Assembly (NCBI GenBank): GCA_038323375.1
Contig: JBBQGV010000155.1
Location: forward strand, 1 to 7,919
Source: JABWAJ01 sp038323375
GTDB lineage: Bacteria > Bacteroidota > Bacteroidia > Chitinophagales > Saprospiraceae
Length of the DNA stretch: 7,919 nt
Reading direction: 5' to 3'
Shown piece by piece: positions 1 through 5,187 of the stretch. The position numbers and the translations under genes are program-made. Below the pieces are notes generated by a model that made no database searches, was not told the DNA's origin, and saw only the letters and a program-made list of their open reading frames with translations. How positions within the stretch are numbered: the stretch's first letter is position 1; every line of letters starts with the position of its first letter.

Positions 1-160
1 GCTGAATTAATAAGGGTCGCTTTCTCCGGGCAAGGCATTTTGATTCTAACCAAGGCGGGGGTTCCCGACCTTAGCCATAGCTAAGGGAGGTGGTTCCCCA
101 ACGCGGGGTAGGAGCAAAAGACCTCCTGGAAAAGTGGACAGTTATTATTTCAGCGACCCT
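1..160. other. Structured non-coding region: three hairpins inside an inverted repeat
   Basis: I see no convincing gene here. A frame open from the window edge to a TAA at 82-84 could be the last 27 codons of an upstream gene, but its sequence is not recognisable. The region can fold extensively: a perfect 7-bp hairpin at 69-86 (CCTTAGC/GCTAAGG, loop CATA), a CCCC/GGGG hairpin at 96-108, and AGGAG/CTCCT at 110-127. These lie between GCTGAATTAATAA at 1-13 and TTATTATTTCAGC at 142-154, which pair at 12 of 13 positions. A competing 9-bp pairing joins AGGGTCGCT (13-21) to AGCGACCCT (152-160). It could be a small foldback element or a structured RNA. The left end may lie outside the window. Confidence 0.4.
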
Positions 161-178
161 AAGCGCTTTCCACACACT

Positions 179-208
179 CAGACAAATTCGGACATTTACG
201 GACACTTC
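179..208 (+). repeat. Three 10-bp direct repeats (C[A/G]GACA-N4) upstream of the helicase promoter
   Basis: CAGACA at 179, CGGACA at 189 and CGGACA at 199 repeat with an exact period of 10 bp, close to one helical turn. The array ends about 25 bp before the candidate -7 box at 234-241. Phased direct repeats at this place are typical of activator or repressor sites. No regulator is identifiable from the window. Confidence 0.4.
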
Positions 209-241
209 CTACCCCAATATCATCCCTTTTCCTTAACTTTG
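207..241 (+). promoter_or_regulatory. Candidate Bacteroidota-type promoter of the helicase gene
   Basis: TAACTTTG at 234-241 matches the TAnnTTTG -7 consensus of the Bacteroidota primary sigma factor exactly. No TTTG/TTG -33 element is present at the usual distance. That place holds TTCCTACCCC (206-215), a 10-mer that recurs upstream of the permease gene in the same orientation relative to the gene. A start point near 247-250 would leave a leader of roughly 90 bases before the ATG at 339. The missing -33 element and the phased repeats just upstream would suit an activator-dependent promoter (inference). Confidence 0.4.
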
Positions 242-338
242 TTCATCATTAAACTCAGGGGAACAGTGCAGAAAGGACAAGTCGTTGACGGATCCCCCTT
301 TTTCGCCTGTATCCATCCCTGGCAGATCCGAAAACGCA

Positions 339-2804
339 ATGCAGTACCAGTCAAACCCACAACTCGAACTTGCTTTTGACTACGTCAGCAACACGAATAA
401 AAATATTTTCCTGACCGGCAAAGCCGGAACAGGCAAAACCACTTTTTTAAATACCATCCGGGAAAAGACGGTTAAGCGCATGGTGGTAGTGGCGCCAACC
501 GGCGTGGCGGCCATCAACGCCGGAGGCATGACCATCCATTCCTTTTTCCAGTTGCCATTTGGGCCATACCTGCCCGATAGCAAGCAGGACGGAAGTCGCC
601 AGCGGAAATTTAACCGCGAAAAAATCTGGCTGATTCAAAGCTTAGATTTACTCGTCATTGACGAAATCAGCATGGTGCGCGCCGACCTGCTTGACGGCAT
701 AGACGACGTTTTGCGCCGCTACAAAGACCACTACAAACCTTTTGGCGGCGTGCAATTGCTGATGATCGGCGACCTGCACCAGTTGCCGCCCGTGGTGAAG
801 GACGAAGAGTGGGGGTTACTGCGCGACCACTACCCAACGCCTTATTTTTTCAGCAGCCGCGCCTTGCAGCAAACCAACCCCGTAGCCATCGAACTGAAGC
901 ACATCTACCGGCAGTCGGACGGCGTATTCATTGACCTGTTGAACAAAGTGCGCAACAATAAATTGGATGCCGAAGTGCTGGAACAACTGAACAGCCGCTA
1001 CCGCGCTAATTTTAAACCCGCGCCCGAAGAAGGGTACATCACCCTGACCTCCCATAACGCTTCTGCACAAGACATCAACGTCCAGAAATTGGAAGAAATA
1101 CCGGGTAATGTACAGCGATTTACAGCAGCCGTTACGGGCGATTTTCCGCCGCATGCCTACCCTACCGAAGAATTGCTGGAACTGAAACCCGGTGCCCAGG
1201 TCATGTTTGTCAAAAACGATACTTCACGCGAAAAAAAGTACTATAACGGCAAAATCGGAAGCATTACCAGCATCCGTGGCGAAGCCATTTACGTGCAATG
1301 TCCGGACGAAGCACAGGAAATTCAAGTGTACTCGGCCGAATGGCGCAACATCAAATACACCCTGAATGCGCAGACCAAAGAAGTAGGCGAAGAAGTGACC
1401 GGTTCTTTTACGCAATATCCGCTCAAATTGGCCTGGGCCATCACCATCCATAAAAGCCAGGGCTTGACATTCGAGCGCGCCATCATTGACGCGCAGGCGG
1501 CTTTTGCGCACGGGCAAGTGTACGTGGCGCTGAGTCGCTGCAAAAGTTTTGAAGGGATTGTACTGCGCACCAAAATTGAGTTTTCCAGCGTAAAAACGGA
1601 TTCACAGGTCAAAAATTATACGGACGAAGCCGACCGGAATGCCCCCGACGAAGCGCACCTGCTGCGTTCGAAAATGGATTACCAGCAAGCGCTGATTTTG
1701 GAATTATTCGAGTTTCGCAGTTTGAAAAGATACTTCGACCAACTAAATCGGGTTTTACTGGAGTACGAAAACACCCTGCACGCCGACGCGTTCCGTCAAT
1801 TTCAAACGATTCGCGAACAAGCGGAAACCCACGTATTATCGGTAGCGGAAAAATTTAAACACCAGATCAGGGGCTATTTCACACAATCCTCCTTGCCGGA
1901 AGAAAATGAAGACCTGCAAGCCCGCGTCCAAAAAGGCTGCACTTGGTTTGCTGAAAAAATAAGCATTGAATTGTTGCCGGCTGCCAAAAGCATCCAGATC
2001 ATCACCGACAACAAGGCGGTGGAAAAAACGGCGCTGGAAGCCGTGGAGAATCTGCAAAAGGAATTGTTCATAAAAAACGCCTGCTTTGTGTCCGCCAAAA
2101 CAGGTTTTTCCACGCAGCCCTACCTGCGCGCGAAAGCGGATGCGGAAATTGATTTCACCGCGTCGAAAAAAATAGCCATCCCCGCTGCCGCGTATAACAA
2201 CGTGCCCAAAAACACCCCCCATCCGGAACTGTACGTCAGCCTGAAACTCTGGCGGGCCGAACTTTCCGATACGCTGGGAACAGAACCGTTCGAGGTATTG
2301 CCCACAAAATCCCTGCTCGAACTCGTTCAGCTACTGCCGGCCAACATGCCTGCCCTGAAAAAAATTCACGGCATTGGGCCTGGCCGAAGTAAACAATTCG
2401 GTGCGGAAATCATAGACATCATTCAGAAATATTGCGCAGCTAAAGGTTTGGAAAACACGCAATTGACCTTGCCGGAACCACCGCCCAAGGCTCCAAAAAT
2501 TGACACCAAACTCGTTAGTTTTGAGTTGTATAAATCAGGAAAAACCATGGAGGAAATTGCAACAGAACGCGGTTTTGTGCGCACCACCATCGAAAGCCAC
2601 CTGTCGCATTACGTCGGATTGGGCGAACTCGATATTTTTGAGCTGATGGCTAAGGACAAAGTAGAAACCATCGAGCAGTTTTTTGTGGCCAACAATACAA
2701 AATCAAGCGGGGAAGCAAAAGCCTATTTTGGAGAAGATTGCTCTTACGGAGAAATCAAGATGGTGTTGGGCTATCTGGAAAAAAAAGAATTACATCCGTC
2801 TTAA
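339..2804 (+). CDS. PIF1/RecD-like SF1B DNA helicase with C-terminal HRDC and HTH domains
   Basis: An ATP-dependent 5'-3' type DNA helicase (superfamily 1B, PIF1-like) of 821 residues, likely acting in the cytoplasm on replication or recombination intermediates. Motifs in order: Walker A GKAGTGKT at 27-34, APTGVAA at 52-58, Walker B VIDE at 106-109, GDLHQLPP at 144-151, the late helicase motif AITIHKSQGLTF at 367-378, and QVYVALSR at 393-400. A poorly conserved linker follows, then an HRDC-like domain at about 629-698 (HGIGPGRSKQFG at 677-688) and an HTH_40-type winged segment at about 721-770. This architecture is common in Bacteroidota. An in-frame TTG at 285 would add 18 residues, but homologues as I remember them begin near MQY, so I chose the ATG at 339. 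It stands alone under its own candidate promoter. The exact substrate is unknown. Confidence 0.93.
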   Translation: MQYQSNPQLELAFDYVSNTNKNIFLTGKAGTGKTTFLNTIREKTVKRMVVVAPTGVAAINAGGMTIHSFFQLPFGPYLPDSKQDGSRQRKFNREKIWLIQSLDLLVIDEISMVRADLLDGIDDVLRRYKDHYKPFGGVQLLMIGDLHQLPPVVKDEEWGLLRDHYPTPYFFSSRALQQTNPVAIELKHIYRQSDGVFIDLLNKVRNNKLDAEVLEQLNSRYRANFKPAPEEGYITLTSHNASAQDINVQKLEEIPGNVQRFTAAVTGDFPPHAYPTEELLELKPGAQVMFVKNDTSREKKYYNGKIGSITSIRGEAIYVQCPDEAQEIQVYSAEWRNIKYTLNAQTKEVGEEVTGSFTQYPLKLAWAITIHKSQGLTFERAIIDAQAAFAHGQVYVALSRCKSFEGIVLRTKIEFSSVKTDSQVKNYTDEADRNAPDEAHLLRSKMDYQQALILELFEFRSLKRYFDQLNRVLLEYENTLHADAFRQFQTIREQAETHVLSVAEKFKHQIRGYFTQSSLPEENEDLQARVQKGCTWFAEKISIELLPAAKSIQIITDNKAVEKTALEAVENLQKELFIKNACFVSAKTGFSTQPYLRAKADAEIDFTASKKIAIPAAAYNNVPKNTPHPELYVSLKLWRAELSDTLGTEPFEVLPTKSLLELVQLLPANMPALKKIHGIGPGRSKQFGAEIIDIIQKYCAAKGLENTQLTLPEPPPKAPKIDTKLVSFELYKSGKTMEEIATERGFVRTTIESHLSHYVGLGELDIFELMAKDKVETIEQFFVANNTKSSGEAKAYFGEDCSYGEIKMVLGYLEKKELHPS

Positions 2805-2825
2805 AATATTTCTGAAACGCTCTGT

Positions 2826-2833
2826 TAACTTTA
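2826..2833 (+). promoter_or_regulatory. Possible -7 box for the MORN-protein gene
   Basis: TAACTTTA fits TAnnTTTG at all but the last position and lies 16 bases before the ATG at 2850, within the 45-base gap after the helicase stop. It resembles the TTAACTTT core of the helicase promoter. No clear -33 element is visible, so transcription could also read through from the helicase gene. Confidence 0.25.
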
Positions 2834-2849
2834 CTGTAAACACAACCTG

Positions 2850-3290
2850 ATGAAAAAGCTACCATTACTCATTTTTCTGGTTTTAAGCTTTGCAACAATC
2901 CTGGAAGCACAGATGCCGGAATACAACGTTCCGAATGCAAAACAATTCAAACAATATTATTCAGACCAATTAGAGGCAGGAGAAATAATACTGAATGCAT
3001 GTTACCAGGATATTTTCGTCCGAACAGCAAAAGGCAGCTTTGTCCAAAAAATCTTCTATCCTGAGAAAAAAGTGCTGACGCATTACCTGACCTATTCAGA
3101 TAAGAAATTCCAGGTCAAATAAGGCCCTTGTCGGGAATGGTACGACAACGGACAGCTTTGGAAAGAAGGTGCGTATAAAAACGATAAAGCGCACGGGATT
3201 TGGACGGTTTATTCCTACGATAATGGTACAAAATCTGAGTACGGAGCTTTTGAAATTCATCAACATGAAGGCGACAACAATCAACGGTAA
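2850..3290 (+). pseudogene. Exported MORN-repeat (YwqK-like) protein, interrupted by an in-frame TAA
   Basis: The first 90 codons encode a lipid-free signal peptide (MKK, hydrophobic core, then ILEA|Q as a signal peptidase I site near residue 20) and a short soluble segment. TAA at 3120-3122 ends the frame. The same frame then continues for 55 codons with obvious MORN_2-type sequence: EWYDNGQLWKEGAYKNDKAHG, then WTVYSYDNGTKSEYGAF. It stops at TAA 3288-3290, 26 bases inside rtcB. So the domain that defines the family lies beyond the stop. No ATG follows the stop in this frame, so a separate second protein is unlikely. MORN-variant proteins usually carry more repeats than the roughly two seen here, so the 3' end may also be lost where it meets rtcB. 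A sequencing error or programmed readthrough is possible. Function unknown. Confidence 0.7.
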
Positions 3291-4692
3291 AGACTTATTG
3301 GCGCTGGGTTTTGCAGAAGGAAAAATTCTTGGTATAGCCCTGGAAATTGCGGCTACGGCTTTTGCTTCAGCAACAAAGCAAAAAACCTTAACCACCCTGA
3401 AGCGATTGCATAAAAACCCTGAAAATTATTTAGGTCACAAGGCACTTGCTCCTTTGGCGAAAGCCATCATCGAAGCCAATGCGGCACCCATTGATGAAAC
3501 CATCCCATTGAAAGAAACCGGCACAGCATATACCGTTTTCGGGCAGGAGCAAATCGAAGCAGGCGCGATTCAGCAAATGAACCTCGCCATGCGCCTACCG
3601 GTTACAATCGCCGGCGCGTTAATGCCCGATGCCCACCAAGGTTACGGACTGCCAATTGGCGGGGTTTTGGCCACCAAAAACGCCATTATTCCTTACGGCG
3701 TTGGCGTGGATATTGGTTGCCGAATGGCCTTGTCCATTTTTGATATTCCGGAAACGCATTTTTTTGATCACCGCTCTTTTTACAAACGCGAACTGATTGC
3801 GCACACTGCTTTTGGCGCCGGTAACGGTTTCCGGGGAAAAGACCGCGCCTACCACCAGGTATTGGATCGCAAAGAGTTTGAAATGAACGCTTTTGTGCGC
3901 GGATTGAAAGACAAAGCCTTCGACCAACTCGGTTCGTCCGGCGGTGGAAACCATTTCGTGGAGTGGGGCATCATCACCTTCGAAGAAAAAGACGAAGCGC
4001 TGGGCATCGAAAAAGGGAAATATTTGGCTTTGTTAACGCATTCGGGTTCCCGCGGATTCGGCGCAACAGTAGCCGGTTACTACACCCGTTTGGCCAAAGA
4101 GCTATGCAAACTGCCAAAAGAGGCAGCCAACTTAGCTTATTTGAACCTGAACAGCGAAGCCGGGCAGGAATACTGGATGGCGATGAACTTAGCCGGCGAT
4201 TACGCGTCGGCCTGCCACGAGGTGATCCACCGAAAACTGACCAAAGCCATTGGCGCAACCGCATTGGCCAAAGTAGAAAACCACCACAATTTTGCCTGGA
4301 AAGAGATCCTGAATGGCGAAGAGGTGATCGTACACCGAAAAGGTGCCACACCGGCAGCTCCGGGCGTGATGGGCATCATCCCGGGAAGCATGACGGCACC
4401 TGGATTTTTGGTGCGCGGAAAAGGGGAAGTATCGTCCATCAATTCGGCATCGCACGGCGCAGGCCGACAGATGAGCAGAACCAAAGCGATGCAAAACATC
4501 ACCAAAGCGGAATTGAAAGCCATTTTGCAGGAAAAGGGGGTTTCCCTGATTGGCGCCGGGTTGGATGAAGCGCCAATGGCGTACAAAGACATCCACCAGG
4601 TGATGGCCGCCCAGGAAGATTTGGTGAGCGTCGTCGCAAAATTCACCCCAAAAATGGTGCGCATGGCCGATGACGGAAGCCGGGAGGATTAA
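3265..4692 (+). CDS. rtcB: RtcB-family RNA-splicing ligase (3'-phosphate/2',3'-cyclic phosphate to 5'-OH)
   Basis: RtcB seals RNA ends bearing a 2',3'-cyclic phosphate or 3'-phosphate to 5'-OH ends, using GTP and Mn2+ through an RtcB-histidine-GMP intermediate. It acts in RNA repair, and in archaea and animals in tRNA splicing. The 475-residue protein has the family signatures: GVDIGCRM with Asp149 and Cys152 (metal), GGGNHFVE with His230, LTHSGSRG with His259, ENHHNF with metal histidines at 340-341, HRKGATPA at 357-364, and SASHGAGR with His397 as the expected guanylated histidine. By position it matches the Pyrococcus enzyme (His404 of 481). An N-terminal segment of about 90 residues precedes the core, as in longer bacterial RtcB proteins. 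The ATG at 3265 was chosen because NGKDLLALGF is the expected N-terminus; the frame is open from 3169 but those codons overlap the MORN sequence. No archease or rtcA is in the window. A permuted tRNA lies downstream. Confidence 0.96.
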   Translation: MKATTINGKDLLALGFAEGKILGIALEIAATAFASATKQKTLTTLKRLHKNPENYLGHKALAPLAKAIIEANAAPIDETIPLKETGTAYTVFGQEQIEAGAIQQMNLAMRLPVTIAGALMPDAHQGYGLPIGGVLATKNAIIPYGVGVDIGCRMALSIFDIPETHFFDHRSFYKRELIAHTAFGAGNGFRGKDRAYHQVLDRKEFEMNAFVRGLKDKAFDQLGSSGGGNHFVEWGIITFEEKDEALGIEKGKYLALLTHSGSRGFGATVAGYYTRLAKELCKLPKEAANLAYLNLNSEAGQEYWMAMNLAGDYASACHEVIHRKLTKAIGATALAKVENHHNFAWKEILNGEEVIVHRKGATPAAPGVMGIIPGSMTAPGFLVRGKGEVSSINSASHGAGRQMSRTKAMQNITKAELKAILQEKGVSLIGAGLDEAPMAYKDIHQVMAAQEDLVSVVAKFTPKMVRMADDGSRED

Positions 4693-4699
4693 GCGCAGT

Positions 4700-4724
4700 G
4701 GTCGCTGGCTTCAGCCGGCTGACC
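4700..4724 (+). other. GC-rich stem-loop just after rtcB
   Basis: Ten base pairs (GGTC plus GCTGGC against GCCGGC plus GACC) with one bulged T at 4720, one G-U pair and a TTCA loop, starting 8 bases after the rtcB stop. No T-run follows, so it is not a classical intrinsic terminator. It may stabilise the rtcB mRNA 3' end or belong to the leader of the tRNA transcript. Confidence 0.45.
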
Positions 4725-4825
4725 GATGACACGAATTGCAAAAAACAACGATACTACATCGCATAAAGAAAAGATCCAATCTCGTCTTTTACCCCTGCCA
4801 GGCGTTTCTGTATAGCGCCGGTGCA

Positions 4826-4845
4826 TTGTCCGGATTCCGGAACAA
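4826..4845 (+). other. Stem-loop between rtcB and the permuted tRNA
   Basis: TTGTCCGG pairs with CCGGAACAA over eight positions with one bulged A and an ATT loop. There is no T-run. It lies about 20 bases before the complementary arm that flanks the tRNA. The rest of 4725-4866 shows no gene, repeat or clear promoter. Confidence 0.35.
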
Positions 4846-4866
4846 CATACAGGTAATCAATCAGAT

Positions 4867-4972
4867 AGGTGTCTTACGACGCAGGTTCGAATCCTGCACT
4901 GATCGTAGGGATCGGTTAGCATAGCGGTTATGCACTGGACTTTTAATCCAGCTTTCACAAAGAAGGGCACTT
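4867..4972 (+). other. Complementary arms flanking the permuted tRNA
   Basis: AGGTGTCTT at 4867-4875, just before the 3'-half, can pair with AAGGGCACTT at 4963-4972, after the 5'-half. This gives nine pairs, including two G-U pairs, with one bulged G. An alternative register pairs TCTT 4872-4875 with AAGA 4960-4963. The arms would bring together the two ends that must be joined to make a continuous tRNA. Neither register forms the canonical bulge-helix-bulge (4-bp helix with two 3-nt bulges on opposite strands). Confidence 0.45.
4881..4951 (+). tRNA. Circularly permuted tRNA-Lys (anticodon UUU), 3'-half before 5'-half
   Basis: The order is reversed relative to a normal tRNA gene. First comes the T-stem GCAGG (4881-4885), T-loop TTCGAAT, CCTGC (4893-4897), and acceptor 3' strand ACTGATC (4898-4904). 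After five bases (GTAGG) follow acceptor 5' strand GATCGGT (4910-4916), TA (positions 8-9), D-arm GCA-TAGCGGTTA-TGC (4919-4933), A26, anticodon stem CTGGA (4935-4939), loop CTTTTAA with UUU at 4942-4944, and TCCAG (4947-4951). The acceptor strands pair at 7 of 7 positions (one G-U); T and anticodon stems at 5 of 5. U8, A14, G15, G18G19, A21, U33, G53, U54 U55 C56, A58 and C61 are all present, and C4880 could be C48 paired to G15. With a 5-nt variable loop, for example ACGAC at 4876-4880, the mature RNA would be about 72 nt. No CCA is encoded. The exact joining point, expression and charging are unproven. Confidence 0.8.
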
Positions 4973-5076
4973 TTCAAATCGCCCGCCAAACACATCGGGC
5001 TTGTCTGGCCGGATGACAGTTTGCAGCAAGCATTGCAGGCATTGACTGAGGCTGGCACAACGTTGATCAGACCATT

Positions 5077-5099
5077 TTGCGCAGGTTCGGCAATTTTTT
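5077..5099 (+). terminator. Weak terminator-like site downstream of the permuted tRNA
   Basis: A short TTGC/GCAA stem with a 9-base loop is followed directly by six T residues. The stem is only four pairs, so efficiency would be low. It is nonetheless the only plus-strand stem plus T-run between rtcB and the permease gene. Confidence 0.2.
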
Positions 5100-5168
5100 G
5101 CGGGGTTAATCCCCCGGCAGAAAGGGAACCATTGCTGGCGCGGGGCTCCGGGCTCGTGTCTTCTATTT

Positions 5169-5185
5169 ATGAGGCTCTGCCTCAT
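5169..5185 (-). terminator. Perfect hairpin just past the permease stop
   Basis: ATGAGG and CCTCAT form six perfect pairs around a 5-base loop, two bases beyond the permease stop codon at 5188-5190 on the minus strand. No T-run follows on the minus strand, so it may be a 3'-end stabiliser or a weak terminator between the convergent units. Confidence 0.3.
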
Positions 5186-5187
5186 CC

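Larger units (their letters stand above)
4973..5187. other. Non-coding stretch between the permuted tRNA and the permease gene
   Basis: No credible gene. Visible structure: TTCAAAT at 4973-4979, which looks like a T-loop, inside GGGC/GCCC (4965-4968 with 4981-4984); a 5-bp hairpin GCCCG/CGGGC (4981-4985 with 4996-5000); the palindrome CAACGTTG at 5058-5065; a weak TTGC/GCAA stem at 5077-5093 followed by T6 at 5094-5099, the only terminator-like site on the plus strand; GGGG/CCCC at 5102-5114; and the hairpin at 5169-5185. Open frames here have no recognisable protein character. Confidence 0.4.

Noticed and set aside
285..338. TTG start extending the helicase by 18 residues
   Set aside because: The extension (TDPPFSPVSIPGRSENA) has no family character; the ATG at 339 gives the expected N-terminus.
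134..379. 81-codon frame upstream of the helicase
   Set aside because: It covers the direct repeats, promoter and helicase start and has random composition.
3963..4568. Long Arg/Pro-rich frames inside rtcB on both strands
   Set aside because: They are shadows of the well-conserved rtcB frame with no domain character.
4881..4951. Two-piece (permuted) tmRNA
   Set aside because: A complete anticodon arm with a UUU loop and a normal D-arm is present, and no tag-peptide frame or tmRNA-type G3-U70 pair is seen (the G-U pair is at 5-68).
3120..4951. The odd tRNA as a suppressor reading the TAA in the MORN gene
   Set aside because: The 7-base anticodon loop places UUU at 34-36, which reads lysine codons. 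UUA would need a shifted loop.
4867..4984. Two ordinary tandem tRNA genes, each half deleted
   Set aside because: It would not explain why the surviving 3' and 5' acceptor strands pair with each other at all seven positions. It remains the main alternative and is noted as such.
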